This document shows positions 8,615-18,267 of a stretch of DNA of 64,000 nucleotides, piece by piece. The notes beneath the pieces were generated by a model that was not told the origin of the DNA, made no database searches, and was given only the letters and a program-made list of their open reading frames with translations. The stretch's first letter is position 1, and every line of letters starts with the position of its first letter. Source of the DNA: Streptomyces liliiviolaceus (lineage in GTDB: Bacteria; Actinomycetota; Actinomycetes; Streptomycetales; Streptomycetaceae). The translations under genes and the position numbers were made by a program. Location of the stretch: the NCBI RefSeq assembly GCF_018070025.1, contig NZ_JAGPYQ010000002.1:2108001-2172000 (forward strand). The letters run 5' to 3'.

Positions 8615-9838
8615 ATGACTACGCGGATCACTGGAACCCGTAACTCCGAACCGACCGCCCCTCCACCTGACGTCGCCCGTGCCGGCCTGCCCCTGGCCGC
8701 TCTTCTGGCCCTGGCCACCGCCGTGTTCGTCACCAGCCTCACCGAAACCCTGCCCGCGGGTGTGCTGCCCGCGATGAGCTCCGACCTCGGGGTCGGCGAG
8801 TCCGCGATGGGGCAGTCGGTGACCGTCTACGCGGCCGGGACCGCGCTCACCGCGATACCGCTGTCCGCGGCCACCGCCGGGTGGCGGCGCAAGCGCCTGC
8901 TGCTCACGGCGACGGCGGGCTTCGCCGTCGCCAACACGGTGACCGCCGTGTCCGCGAACTATCCCCTGACCATGGTGGCGCGGTTCCTCGCCGGGGTGGC
9001 CGCGGGGCTGGCCTGGGCGCTGCTCGCGGGGTACGCGCGGCGGCTGGTCCCCGTGCCGCTGCAAGGGCGGGCCGTCGCCGTGGTGATGACCGGGATTCCC
9101 GTCGCGCTGTCGCTGGGGGTGCCCGCGGGGACCTTTCTCGGGGAGACGCTCGGCTGGCGGGTGACGTTCTCGCTCATGACCGTGCTCGCCGTCGTCCTGC
9201 TCGGGTGGATCGGCGTGGCCGTGCCGGATCTGCCGGGGCGGCGCGGGGAGGGGCGGGTGCCGATGCTGGGGGCGTTGCGGGTTCCCGGGGTGTCACCGGT
9301 GCTGTTCGTCACGCTGGCCTTCGTGCTGGCCCACACGATTCTGTACACGTACATCGCCACGTTTCTCGACCGGCTGGGCATGGGTGGGTCGACCGATGTC
9401 GTGCTGCTGGTGTTCGGGGCGGCGTCACTGGTGAGCATCTGGTTCACGGGGGCGCGGATCGACCGGTGGTTGCGGGCTCTGACGCTGGCGAGCGTTCTGC
9501 TGGTCGCGGTGGCGGCTGGCCTGCTGGCCGTGCCGGCCGACAGCCCCGCCCTCGTCCACGCGGCGGCGGCGCTGTGGGGGCTCGGCTGGGGCGGCGCGCC
9601 CACGCTCCTGCAGACGGCGGTGGCGGATGCGGGCGGGGAGTCCGCGGATGCGGCGCAGGCGCTGCTGGTGACGCTGTGGAACGCGGCGATGGCCGGGGGC
9701 GGGGTGGTGGGGGGTGTCCTCCTGAACCGCTTCGGCGCGGGGGCGTTCCCTTGGAGCGCGGGGGTTCTGCTGGTGCCGGTGATTGTGACGGTGTGGATGG
9801 CCCGGGGCCATGGGTTCCCACCCCGGGGGACGAGGTAG
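8615..9838 (+). CDS. MFS drug/sugar-efflux transporter
   Basis: The 407-aa protein shows about 12 hydrophobic helices and the early motif TETLPAGVLPAMSSDLGV, seen in the AraJ/SotB/Cmx branch of DHA1 exporters. The cytoplasmic loop GWRRKR follows helix 2, and the family repeats at the middle (RRGEGRVP loop). It would expel small hydrophobic drugs or sugars using proton motive force. No Shine-Dalgarno sequence is visible before the ATG, consistent with a leaderless or near-leaderless message. Its partner regulator is the divergent MerR gene. The 3' end runs straight into the REP-like cluster. Confidence 0.87.
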   Translation: MTTRITGTRNSEPTAPPPDVARAGLPLAALLALATAVFVTSLTETLPAGVLPAMSSDLGVGESAMGQSVTVYAAGTALTAIPLSAATAGWRRKRLLLTATAGFAVANTVTAVSANYPLTMVARFLAGVAAGLAWALLAGYARRLVPVPLQGRAVAVVMTGIPVALSLGVPAGTFLGETLGWRVTFSLMTVLAVVLLGWIGVAVPDLPGRRGEGRVPMLGALRVPGVSPVLFVTLAFVLAHTILYTYIATFLDRLGMGGSTDVVLLVFGAASLVSIWFTGARIDRWLRALTLASVLLVAVAAGLLAVPADSPALVHAAAALWGLGWGGAPTLLQTAVADAGGESADAAQALLVTLWNAAMAGGGVVGGVLLNRFGAGAFPWSAGVLLVPVIVTVWMARGHGFPPRGTR

Positions 9839-9861
9839 CTCCGCTGCTGCGGCCCGGACAC

Positions 9862-10200
9862 GGCTGGCCGCGCAGTTCCCCGCGCCCCTGAGGGGGCGGG
9901 GGGACAGGCTCGTACCTGGCTGCAGGTCCGTCGTGGCTGAGCGCGCAGTTCCCCGCGCCCCTAAAAGCACGGGCCTGCGCGCACCCCATGTCTTTAGGGG
10001 CGCGAGGAACCGCGCGACCAACCACAACCGGCCCGCAGACACACACGAGCCCGATGGACCCCACCCCTCAGGGGCGCGAGGAACCGCGCGACCAACCACA
10101 ACCGGCCCGCAGACACACACAAGCCCGATGGACCCCACCCCTCAGGGGCGCGGGGAACTGCGCGACCAGCCACAACCGGCCCGCAGCCGCGCACGATCCA
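9862..10200. repeat. Cluster of five REP-like repeats with a 74-bp tandem
   Basis: The 386-bp gap between two converging genes is filled by the streptomycete element with core GCGCAGTTCCCCGCGCCCCT. Two copies face right (about 9867-9889 and 9940-9962). Three face left, starting at AGGGGCGCG 9996, 10070 and 10144, spaced exactly 74 bp; the two intervening units are nearly identical, including the tail CACAACCGGCCCGCAG. The right- and left-facing copies around 9943-10016 can form a hairpin through CGCGCCCCTAAAG/CTTTAGGGGCGCG. No gene is present; the stretch probably acts as a bidirectional terminator or supercoiling element. Confidence 0.85.
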
Positions 10201-10224
10201 GCCGCACCCCGCCCAAGGGGCCCG

Positions 10225-11208
10225 CTACCAGCGCGATTCGACCTGCGTCCTGATCCGGCGGTCGTACAGCGCCGAGATCGCCGACAGCGTCTCCGCCGGC
10301 AGCGGTCCAAGCTTCCCCGCCGCCGCGTTCGCCCGCGCCTGCTCAGGCGTGCGCGCGCCGGGGATGACCGACGTCACGCCCGGCTGCTGCACGATCCACG
10401 CCAGCGCGAGCTGCGCCGGAGTGACCCCCTCCGGAGCGAGCGCGGAGAACTCCGCCGCCGCCTCCACCCCGGTGGCGTAGTCGACGCCGGAGAACGTCTC
10501 GCCCTGGTCGAACGCCTCCCCGTGCCGGTTGAACGTCCGGTGGTCGTTCGCCGCGAACACCGTGTCCTTCGTGTACTTGCCGGACAGGAGCCCGGAGGCG
10601 AGCGGCACGCGGGCGATGATGCCGACCCCGGCCTCCCGCGCCGCCGGCAGCACCCGCTCCAGCGGCTTCATCCGGAACGGATTGAGGATGATCTGCACAC
10701 TCGCCACACCCGGCCGCGCGATCGCCGTCAGCGCCTCGTCGACGGTCTCCACGCTCACGCCGTACGCCGCGACGCGCTCCTCCTCGACCAGCGTGTCGAG
10801 CGCGTCGAACACCTCGTCCGACGAGTACACCGCGGTCGGCGGGCAGTGCAGCTGCACCAGGTCGATCCGGTCGACGCCGAGGTTGCGGCGCGAACGGTCG
10901 TTCCAGGCACGGAAGTTGTCGAGGACGTAGTTCTCCGGGACCTGGTCGAGCCGGCGGCCCATCTTCGTCGCGACCAGCACGTGCAGATCGGGCCGGCCGC
11001 TGAGGAACGCGGCGATGGTCTCCTCGCTGCGCCCGTCGCCGTACACGTCCGCCGTGTCGAAGAACGTCACCCCCGACTCCGCGGCGGTCTCCAGGACCGC
11101 CAGCGCGTCCTTGTCGTCCACGTCGCCCCAGTCGGCACCGAGTTGCCAGGTGCCGAGTCCGACGACCGATGCGTGCTGTCCTGACCTGCTGAATTCGCGC
11201 TCGTCCAT
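10225..11208 (-). CDS. Aldo/keto reductase
   Basis: A 327-aa NADPH-dependent oxidoreductase. The catalytic tetrad is visible: Asp and Tyr in FFDTADVYGDG, Lys in VATKMG and His in VQLHCPP. The C-terminal nucleotide-binding part carries VPLASGLLSGKY and VIPGARTPEQ, as in the AKR family that includes YhdN/Tas-like proteins. Length is normal. The ATG at 11208 gives the expected N-terminus, with strand 1 at VGLGTWQLG. It is the likely distal gene of an SDR-AKR pair (61-bp gap to the SDR stop). The end of the gene abuts the REP-like cluster. Confidence 0.9.
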   Translation of the reverse strand: MDEREFSRSGQHASVVGLGTWQLGADWGDVDDKDALAVLETAAESGVTFFDTADVYGDGRSEETIAAFLSGRPDLHVLVATKMGRRLDQVPENYVLDNFRAWNDRSRRNLGVDRIDLVQLHCPPTAVYSSDEVFDALDTLVEEERVAAYGVSVETVDEALTAIARPGVASVQIILNPFRMKPLERVLPAAREAGVGIIARVPLASGLLSGKYTKDTVFAANDHRTFNRHGEAFDQGETFSGVDYATGVEAAAEFSALAPEGVTPAQLALAWIVQQPGVTSVIPGARTPEQARANAAAGKLGPLPAETLSAISALYDRRIRTQVESRW

Positions 11209-11269
11209 GGGGTCAGTCTGGCACCCGTCCGGCGCCGCGCCGGACGCCGCCCCCGTGGGACGGGGCCGT

Positions 11270-12208
11270 TCAGGCGACGGCCGCGGGGAGGGCCACGCCG
11301 GTCAGCCGCTCGGACTCGGCCCACAGCCTGCGGTTGGTGCCGGTGTCGAGGGCGCGCCGGGTGACCCGGGTGGTGGCGGTCGGGCCGACCAGGCCGAACC
11401 TGCGGCCGGGCCCGTAGTAGCCGCCGGCCGTCGCCTCGGGGCTGGTGGCCGCGTACAGCAGCGGTTCGGTGCCCTCCTCGACCTGCTGCTTGGGCAGAAG
11501 GAGGCCGAGCCGGAGCATCACGGTGCGTTCGGGCTTGTCGCGGCCGAGGGTGGCGCCCGCCGTCTGGAGGTTGGTCACGGTGTAGCCGGGGTGGGCGGCC
11601 GTGCTGAGGAGGTTCCAGCCGCGCTCGGCGGCGAGGTCCGCCAGATGCCTGGCCAGCATCAGGTCGGCCAGCTTGGACTGGGCGTACGACCGGTTGGGGT
11701 TGTAGCGGCGGCGCTCCCACTGGAGGTCGTCGAAGTCGATGCGGCCGAAGTTCGCCATGCCGCTGCTCATGGTGGTCACGCGGGGCGCCGGCGCGGCGAG
11801 CAGCGCCGGCAGCAGGCGCACGGTGAGGGCGAACGGGCCGAGGTAGTTGCTGCCCAGCTGGAGCTCGAAGCCGTCCGCGGTGGTCAGCCGGGTGGGCGGG
11901 GCCATCACTCCCGCGTTGTTCACGAGCAGGTCGAGCGGGGTGCCGTCGGCGAGGATCCCGTCGGCGAACGTCTCGACGGAGGCCAGGTCGGCGAGGTCCA
12001 CGCGCCGCACCTCCAGCTGCGCGTGCGGATGCCGGGCAAGGATCTCGGCGCGGGCCTGCTCCCCCTTGGCGACGGTGCGCACGGCCATCACCACGCGCGC
12101 CCCGGCCGCCGCGAGCCGCCGTGCGGCCTCCTTGCCCGTGCCGCTGTTGGCACCGGTGACGACGGCGGACTGTCCCGTCCGATCAGGGACGACGTATGAC
12201 GTGGGCAC
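11270..12208 (-). CDS. Short-chain dehydrogenase/reductase (retinol-dehydrogenase type)
   Basis: The 312-aa enzyme has the SDR cofactor motif [12 protein letters not shown], then NNAG, the catalytic Ser region MSSG, and YAQSK (Tyr and Lys of the active site). The extended C-terminal segment matches the WW-oxidoreductase/retinol-dehydrogenase-like SDRs. The GTG at 12208 is the best start: AAGGAG lies 5 nt upstream. The in-frame ATG eight codons earlier has no ribosome-binding site. The promoter region holds three copies of a TetR-type operator, one sitting between -35 and -10 boxes, so it is very probably repressed by the divergent TetR gene and induced by its ligand. Confidence 0.9.
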   Translation of the reverse strand: MPTSYVVPDRTGQSAVVTGANSGTGKEAARRLAAAGARVVMAVRTVAKGEQARAEILARHPHAQLEVRRVDLADLASVETFADGILADGTPLDLLVNNAGVMAPPTRLTTADGFELQLGSNYLGPFALTVRLLPALLAAPAPRVTTMSSGMANFGRIDFDDLQWERRRYNPNRSYAQSKLADLMLARHLADLAAERGWNLLSTAAHPGYTVTNLQTAGATLGRDKPERTVMLRLGLLLPKQQVEEGTEPLLYAATSPEATAGGYYGPGRRFGLVGPTATTRVTRRALDTGTNRRLWAESERLTGVALPAAVA

Positions 12209-12244
12209 GGGGACTCCTTGTGTGTGCGGCACTCCCAGGATTAG

Positions 12245-12312
12245 GAGACCGGCGGTCTGATGTGATTCAAGCTAGCAGACCACCAGTCTGATAACAACAG
12301 ACCGGGGGTCTG
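12245..12312. promoter_or_regulatory. Three phased TetR-type operators (CAGACC-3N-GGTCTG)
   Basis: Three 15-bp dyads share the form CAGACC-nnn-GGTCTG: 12245-12259 (GAGACC GGC GGTCTG), 12276-12290 (CAGACC ACC AGTCTG) and 12298-12312 (CAGACC GGG GGTCTG, perfect). Their centres are 31 and 22 bp apart, close to three and two helix turns, so all face the same side of the DNA. They lie between the divergent SDR and TetR genes. Confidence 0.8.
12269..12297 (-). promoter_or_regulatory. SDR promoter with operator in its spacer
   Basis: Reading leftward, TTGTTA (12297-12292) and TAGCTT (12274-12269) are separated by 17 bp. The second operator (12276-12290) fills that spacer, the classic arrangement for repression by a TetR dimer. 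Confidence 0.6.
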
Positions 12313-12341
12313 CTGTCCGGCGTCCACAGATCGCCGGTCGG

Positions 12342-12347
12342 TAGACT
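12342..12347 (+). promoter_or_regulatory. -10 box TAGACT, leaderless tetR-family gene
   Basis: TAGACT lies 6 nt before the ATG at 12354 and there is no Shine-Dalgarno sequence, so the message probably begins at the start codon. The nearest operator is centred about 49 bp upstream. Confidence 0.55.
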
Positions 12348-12353
12348 GCGGCC

Positions 12354-13043
12354 ATGCCAGACACCTTCCAACGCGCCCGCAGCGAGGAGCAGCGCGCCGT
12401 CCGCCGCAGGGCGATCCTCGACACCACGGCCGCGATGCTCGGTGAGATGCCGGTGGCGAAGGTGAGCCTGAACGAACTGAGCCGCCGGGTGGGGCTCGCG
12501 AAGTCGAACGTGCTGCGCTACTTCGAGTCCCGCGAGGCCGTCCTGCTGGAACTGCTCGCCACCGCCACGCAGGAACTGCTCGACCACCTCGACACCGCGC
12601 TGCCCGAGGCCGTCGACGCGGGCGCCCCCGTCTTCGAGCGCGCGGACCAGGTCGCCGCGACCCTCGCGGACGCCCTCGCCGCGCGCCCGGTGCTGTGCGA
12701 CCTGATCAGCGCTCAGGCCGCGGTCCTGGAGCGGAACGTGTCGACGCAGGTCGCCGCCGAGCACAAACGCTCCTCCATCGGCCACGCGTTCGCCCTGGCG
12801 CACCGGGTCCGTCTGCACGTGCCCGAACTGGACGAGCGGGACGCCGTACGGTTCACCGCCGGGGCGCTCATGATGGCCACGGCGGCCTGGCCGCACGCCC
12901 ATCCGTCGCCCGCCGTCCTCGCGGTCTACGAGTCCGAACCCGAACTGACGGTCCTGCGGATCGACTTCACCGCGGCCCTGCGCGAGTCGCTCGAAGTGCT
13001 GCTGTCCGGACTGCTGGCACGAGCCGCGCGAGCCGCACGCTGA
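12354..13043 (+). CDS. TetR-family repressor
   Basis: A 229-aa protein with a TetR helix-turn-helix at about residues 20-65 (ILDTTAAMLGEMP, then RRVGLAKSNVLRYFESREAV) and an all-helical ligand domain of TetR_C type ending in an Ala/Arg-rich tail. It starts with no ribosome-binding site but a -10 box 6 nt upstream, suggesting a leaderless transcript. The three dyads in the 145-bp gap to the SDR gene are its probable targets, giving autoregulation plus control of the SDR/AKR pair. The inducer is unknown; a substrate of the reductases is the natural guess. Confidence 0.9.
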   Translation: MPDTFQRARSEEQRAVRRRAILDTTAAMLGEMPVAKVSLNELSRRVGLAKSNVLRYFESREAVLLELLATATQELLDHLDTALPEAVDAGAPVFERADQVAATLADALAARPVLCDLISAQAAVLERNVSTQVAAEHKRSSIGHAFALAHRVRLHVPELDERDAVRFTAGALMMATAAWPHAHPSPAVLAVYESEPELTVLRIDFTAALRESLEVLLSGLLARAARAAR

Positions 13044-13047
13044 CTGA

Positions 13048-14451
<1,404 letters not shown>

Positions 14452-14460
14452 CCGGTGACC

Positions 14461-14494
14461 GGTTCCTGGTGCCGGGCGCCCGGCACCAGGAACC
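14461..14494 (+). terminator. Perfect 34-bp palindromic terminator
   Basis: The two 17-nt arms (14461-14477 and 14478-14494) are exact reverse complements, starting GGTTCCTGG and ending CCAGGAACC, 10 bp after the serine-hydrolase stop. There is no U-tract. Confidence 0.8.
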
Positions 14495-14573
14495 CGCGCA
14501 CACCCGTGGGGCGTTGTCCTGTCGACGCCCCACGGGGCGCGCACAGCGAACCGGCACCTGGACGGGCGGCACG

Positions 14574-15932
14574 ATGGACGAGTTGGTACCCGGCGGCAAT
14601 CTGCCCCTGCCCGGCGGCGCCCTGACCCTCGCGGTCCCCGGCCCGTTCGACGTGTCGGCGCTCGTCACCGACGGCGGCGGCAAGGTGCGCGGGGACGCCG
14701 ACTTCGTGTTCTACAACCAGCCGGCCGCCCCCGGCGCACGGCTGAGCGGGCAGACCCTCACGGTCGATCCGGCCGCGCTGCGGGCGGGGGCCGACCGCGT
14801 CACCGTGGTCGTCAGTCCCGCCGAGCCCGGCACCCCGCTGGGACGGCTGCCCACCCCGACCTTGCAGGTCACCGACTCCGGCGGCCGGGTCCTCGCCCGT
14901 TTCACGCCGTCGCGCCCGCAGCGGGAGACCGTGCTGCTGCTCGCGGAGATCTACCGCCGCGGAACCACCTGGAAGCTGCGCGCACTGGGCCAGGGGTACG
15001 CCGACGGGCTGGCCGGGATCGCACGGGACTTCGGCGTGGAGGTGGCCGAGGACATCGACACGGGTCCGGGCCAGGGGACAGGGGCCGCCGCCGCGCCCCG
15101 AACCACCGGAGCCGGGGCCGGAGCCGGAGCCGGAGCCGGAGCCGGGGCCGATCCCCACACCGACGGCTTCCTCCCGCTCGTGAACTCCGCCCGTGCCGCC
15201 GCCGGCTCCCCGGCCGTCGTCCTGGACGGGCGGCTGACCGCCGCGGCGCGGGCGCATGCCGCGGACATGGCGGCGCGCGGGCGTCTCGGGTCGGAGGGGG
15301 CCGACGGGCTGTCCGTGCACCAGCGCGTGACCGCCGCGGGCTACGCGTATCTGACGGTCGGCGAGCATCTCGTATCCGGGCCGCGTGACGCGGCGGAGTT
15401 CGTGGAGTACTGCCTCTCGGGCGAGCGGACCCGGCGGACGCTCCAGGACCCGGCCTTCACCGGGGCCGGAGTGGCCTGCGTGCCCGACAACCGGTCCGGG
15501 ACGCTCTACTGGACGGCGCTGTGGGCCGGCCCCCTGACCCCGGGCGGGCTGGCGCGGACCGCCGCCGAGGTCCTCGCGCTCACCAACGCCGAGCGGGCCG
15601 CCGCCGGTCTGCCCCCGCTCGCCGACGACCCGCTGCTCACCCGGGCGGCACAGGCGCACAGCGCGGACATGGTGGCACGCGCGTTCTACTCCCACACGGC
15701 ACCCGACGGCAGCGAGCCCTGGGACCGGGCCGCCGCCGCGGGCAGCCCCCGCCGCACCATCGGCGAGAACATCGCCTGCGGCCAGCGCTCCCCCGCCGAG
15801 GTCGTACGGGGCTGGATGGACAGCCCCGGCCATCGCGCCAACATCCTCAAGCCCGCCTTCACCCACCTGGGTGTCGGTTTCGCGGGCGGCGGCTCGGCGG
15901 GCACGTACTGGACACAGCTCTTCGGCGCCTGA
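14574..15932 (+). CDS. TerD-CAP fusion: TerD domain plus two SCP/CAP domains
   Basis: The 452-aa protein joins three parts. Residues 1-155 form a TerD domain (LVPGGNLPLP, FVFYNQP, VVVSPAEPG), normally a calcium-binding tellurite/stress protein. A Gly-Ala alternating linker (about 178-190) follows. Then come two CAP/SCP (PR-1 fold) domains: a degenerate one (about 198-320, SVHQRVTAAGY, VGEHLV) and an intact one (about 337-452) with HTAPDGSEPW, IGENIACG and PGHRANILKP, the CAP histidines and glutamate. Extracellular CAP proteins normally carry a signal peptide; none is visible here. The ATG at 14574 begins the TerD domain exactly, so the start is well supported although the RBS (GGGCGG) is poor. 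Confidence 0.85.
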   Translation: MDELVPGGNLPLPGGALTLAVPGPFDVSALVTDGGGKVRGDADFVFYNQPAAPGARLSGQTLTVDPAALRAGADRVTVVVSPAEPGTPLGRLPTPTLQVTDSGGRVLARFTPSRPQRETVLLLAEIYRRGTTWKLRALGQGYADGLAGIARDFGVEVAEDIDTGPGQGTGAAAAPRTTGAGAGAGAGAGAGADPHTDGFLPLVNSARAAAGSPAVVLDGRLTAAARAHAADMAARGRLGSEGADGLSVHQRVTAAGYAYLTVGEHLVSGPRDAAEFVEYCLSGERTRRTLQDPAFTGAGVACVPDNRSGTLYWTALWAGPLTPGGLARTAAEVLALTNAERAAAGLPPLADDPLLTRAAQAHSADMVARAFYSHTAPDGSEPWDRAAAAGSPRRTIGENIACGQRSPAEVVRGWMDSPGHRANILKPAFTHLGVGFAGGGSAGTYWTQLFGA

Positions 15933-16095
15933 CCCCACCGCGCGGCAGTCCCCGACCCTGAACACATCACCGCAGGTCAGCGGCGCACTAACGATGATGA
16001 CAACGGTCACCGATGCAGCCTTTGCCGATCTCCGCGAGGTGCGCTTCACTGCGGGTGTCGGACACCCGTCGGACACCGCAACGAGGGGGACTCTC

Positions 16096-17100
16096 ATGAG
16101 CGCGCACCACGGCCACGAGCACGGGTCGGGCGGGCACGCGGGGCACTCGCACGGGGTGACCGCGGACGCGGACCGCCGCTGGCTCGCGATCGCGCTGACC
16201 CTGATCGCGACGTTCATGGCGATCGAGGTCGTCATCGGCATCGTCGCCCAGTCGCTCGCCCTGATCTCCGACGCGGCGCACATGCTCACCGACGCCGTGT
16301 CCATCGTGCTGGCCCTGATCGCGATGCGGCTCGCCGAGCGTCCGGCCCGCGGCGGCTTCACGTACGGCCTGAAGCGGGCCGAGATCCTCTCCGCGCAGGC
16401 GAACGGACTGACGCTGCTGCTGCTCGGTGCCTGGCTGGCGTACGAGGCGGTGCGGCGGCTGTTCGATCCGCCCGCGGTCGAGGGCGGGCTGATGTTCTAC
16501 ACGGCGCTCGCGGGCATCGCGGTGAACGTGGCGGCGGCCTGGTGCATCTCGAAGGCCAACCGCACCTCGCTCAACGTCGAGGGCGCCTACCAGCACATAC
16601 TCAACGACCTGTTCGCGTTCATCGGCACCGCGATCGCCGGCCTCGTGGTCCTGCTGACCGGCTTCGTCCGCGCCGACGCCATCGCCACGCTGGTCGTGGT
16701 GGCCCTGATGTTCAAGGCCGGCTACGCGCTCGTACGGGAGTCGGGGCGGATCTTCCTGGAGGCGGCGCCCGCGCATCTCGACCCGGACGCCATCGGGGAC
16801 CGGCTGGCCGCGCACTCCTCGGTCGCCGAGGTGCACGACCTGCACGTGTGGACCATCACGTCGGGGACGCCCGCGCTGTCCGCGCACGTCCTGGTCGAAC
16901 CGGTCGCGGACTGCCACACCGTGCGCCGGGACCTGGAGAAGATCCTGCAGTGCGACTACGACGTCAGCCACACCACCCTCCAGGTCGACCACGCCCCGCA
17001 GGACCTCCTGGACGTCCGCACCGGCGGCGACCCCGCCGACGACACGCACTGCGAGGCCGCGCACGGTCCGGTGCACCGGGACGAACCGCATCTGCACTGA
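16096..17100 (+). CDS. Cation diffusion facilitator (zinc/cobalt exporter)
   Basis: A 334-aa CDF transporter. The N-terminus is His-rich (HHGHEHG, HAGHSHG), a metal-binding tail. Six helices follow, with site-A ligands in SDAAHMLTD (helix 2) and HILNDLF (helix 5). A cytoplasmic C-terminal domain includes HDLHVWTITSG, and a second His/Cys-containing tail ends EPHLH. It exports Zn, Co or Cd against protons at the membrane. GAGGGGGA lies 6 nt before the chosen ATG; in-frame ATGs about 100 bp upstream lack an RBS and add a non-conserved extension. No metal regulator is adjacent, and I found no clear Zur box. Confidence 0.9.
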   Translation: MSAHHGHEHGSGGHAGHSHGVTADADRRWLAIALTLIATFMAIEVVIGIVAQSLALISDAAHMLTDAVSIVLALIAMRLAERPARGGFTYGLKRAEILSAQANGLTLLLLGAWLAYEAVRRLFDPPAVEGGLMFYTALAGIAVNVAAAWCISKANRTSLNVEGAYQHILNDLFAFIGTAIAGLVVLLTGFVRADAIATLVVVALMFKAGYALVRESGRIFLEAAPAHLDPDAIGDRLAAHSSVAEVHDLHVWTITSGTPALSAHVLVEPVADCHTVRRDLEKILQCDYDVSHTTLQVDHAPQDLLDVRTGGDPADDTHCEAAHGPVHRDEPHLH

Positions 17101-17134
17101 CGATCCCCGTCCGCACCGAGGCCGGGACCGGTGA

Positions 17135-17149
17135 TTCGCCGAGGGCAGA
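17135..17149 (+). promoter_or_regulatory. PopR-box-like site upstream of popR
   Basis: TTCGCC-GAG-GGCAGA has the 6-3-6 layout of the PopR box described in S. lividans (TCTGCC-3N-GGCAGA as I recall it): right half perfect, left half 4 of 6. It lies about 50-60 bp upstream of the presumed popR transcription start, suiting an activator. Confidence 0.55.
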
Positions 17150-17183
17150 ACGCGGCGGGGTGCCCGAAACGGGCCGGACTTCC

Positions 17184-17189
17184 TAGGGT
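17184..17189 (+). promoter_or_regulatory. -10 box TAGGGT, leaderless popR
   Basis: TAGGGT ends 6 nt before the GTG at 17196. The GGAGG between them is too close (1 nt) to act as a Shine-Dalgarno, so a leaderless transcript is more likely. Confidence 0.5.
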
Positions 17190-17195
17190 GGAGGC

Positions 17196-17612
17196 GTGAG
17201 CAGCCACGCGTCGAACCGAGCCCGCGTCATTCCCCTGCGACCCGTCCCGGCCGAGCCGGCGGCGCCTTCGGAGCCGGCCGAACCGGCACCCAGGGAGCCC
17301 TTGTGGCGGGACGTCGTGGGTGAGGTCCTGCGGCGGGAGCGGCTCGCGCAGGAGCGGACGCTCAAGGAGGTCGCCGAGGCGGCCCGTATCTCGATGCCTT
17401 ACCTCTCCGAGCTGGAGCGCGGCCGCAAGGAGGCCTCGTCCGAGGTCCTCGCGGCCGCCGCGCACGCGCTCGGGCTCGGCCTCGCCGATCTGCTCGCCCT
17501 GTCGCACCGCCGCCTCGTGCGCCAGGAGCGGCCCCGCCCCCTCAGGTCGCGTACAGCGCCCCGGCGAACGGAGGCCACCTCCCGGTACGGCGAGGTCCGG
17601 CTCGCCGCCTGA
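17196..17612 (+). CDS. popR: PopR, activator of the clpP3-clpP4 operon (XRE/ClgR family)
   Basis: The 138-aa protein has a Pro/Glu-rich N-terminal arm and an XRE helix-turn-helix (about residues 44-98). That domain includes RTLKEVAEAARISMPYLSEL and ERGRKEASSEVL, almost diagnostic of the ClgR/PopR family of Clp regulators. The C-terminus is VRLAA. In S. lividans the two terminal alanines of PopR are reported to mark it for ClpP1/P2 degradation, so clpP3P4 is switched on only when ClpP1P2 fails; this tail fits. It converges with the clpP genes (25 bp between stops), as expected for this locus. The GTG start matches the -10 box placement. Confidence 0.88.
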   Translation: MSSHASNRARVIPLRPVPAEPAAPSEPAEPAPREPLWRDVVGEVLRRERLAQERTLKEVAEAARISMPYLSELERGRKEASSEVLAAAAHALGLGLADLLALSHRRLVRQERPRPLRSRTAPRRTEATSRYGEVRLAA

Positions 17613-17636
17613 CGCCCGGGAGGGGCTCGGTACTCC

Positions 17637-18266
17637 TCAGGCGGCGACCGCGGTCAGGCGCCGGCTCAGCACCTCGTCGGCGAGTCCGTACGCCACCGCC
17701 TCCTGCGCGGTGAAGACCTTGTCGCGGTCCATGTCGGCGCGCAGGGTCTCGACGGAGTGATGGGTGTGCAGGGACAGCACCTCCTCCACCTGGGAGCGGA
17801 TCCGGATCATCTCCTTGGCCTGGAGGCCCAGGTCGGAGACGGTGCCCCGCGCGCCGCCGCTCGCGGGCTGGCCGAGCAGCACCCGCGCGTGCTCCAGGAT
17901 GAAGCGCCGGCCGGGGTCCCCGCCCGCCAGGAGCACCGCCGCGGTCGAGGCGGCCTGGCCGACGCAGAACGTCGAGATGGGCGCGCTGACGAAGCTCATC
18001 GTGTCGTAGATCGCCATCAGCGAGGTGAACGAGCCGCCCGGTGAGTTGAGGTAGACGGCGATCTCCTGCTCGGGCGCCGCCGACTCCAGGTGGAGGAGCT
18101 GGGCGATGACGACGTTGGCCACGCCGTCGTCGATCTCGGTGCCGAGGAAGATGATCCGCTCGGCGAGCAGCTTGCTGTAGATGTCGTACGCGCGCTCGCC
18201 CTGCGGGGTGCGTTCGACGACGTTGGGGATCGTGTACGAGCTCATGCGCGTCGCGTGCTGGTGCAT
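17637..18266 (-). CDS. clpP4: ClpP-family subunit, second gene of the clpP3-clpP4 operon; catalytic His missing
   Basis: A 209-aa ClpP. The fold markers are present: [20 protein letters not shown] (oxyanion loop) and the nucleophile in GQAASTAA (Ser107). The catalytic His segment, MMHQP in the partner, reads ARVLLGQP here, so the His is replaced by Gly132; the Asp in ADMDRD is kept. The subunit should therefore be inactive alone and structural or regulatory in a mixed ring. It starts 1 bp after the stop of the upstream clpP, implying translational coupling; an alternative ATG seven codons in is possible. The tail ends AVAA, which could itself be a degron. The clpP4 name rests on gene order. 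Confidence 0.88.
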   Translation of the reverse strand: MHQHATRMSSYTIPNVVERTPQGERAYDIYSKLLAERIIFLGTEIDDGVANVVIAQLLHLESAAPEQEIAVYLNSPGGSFTSLMAIYDTMSFVSAPISTFCVGQAASTAAVLLAGGDPGRRFILEHARVLLGQPASGGARGTVSDLGLQAKEMIRIRSQVEEVLSLHTHHSVETLRADMDRDKVFTAQEAVAYGLADEVLSRRLTAVAA

Positions 18267-18267
18267 G

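Noticed and set aside
15994..16095. Upstream start for the CDF exporter
   Set aside because: It lacks a ribosome-binding site, and the strong GAGGGGGA sits before the ATG at 16096.
16000..16095. Zur or SmtB-type operator for the CDF exporter
   Set aside because: No dyad matching either consensus was found; ACGATGATGACAACG is only vaguely similar.
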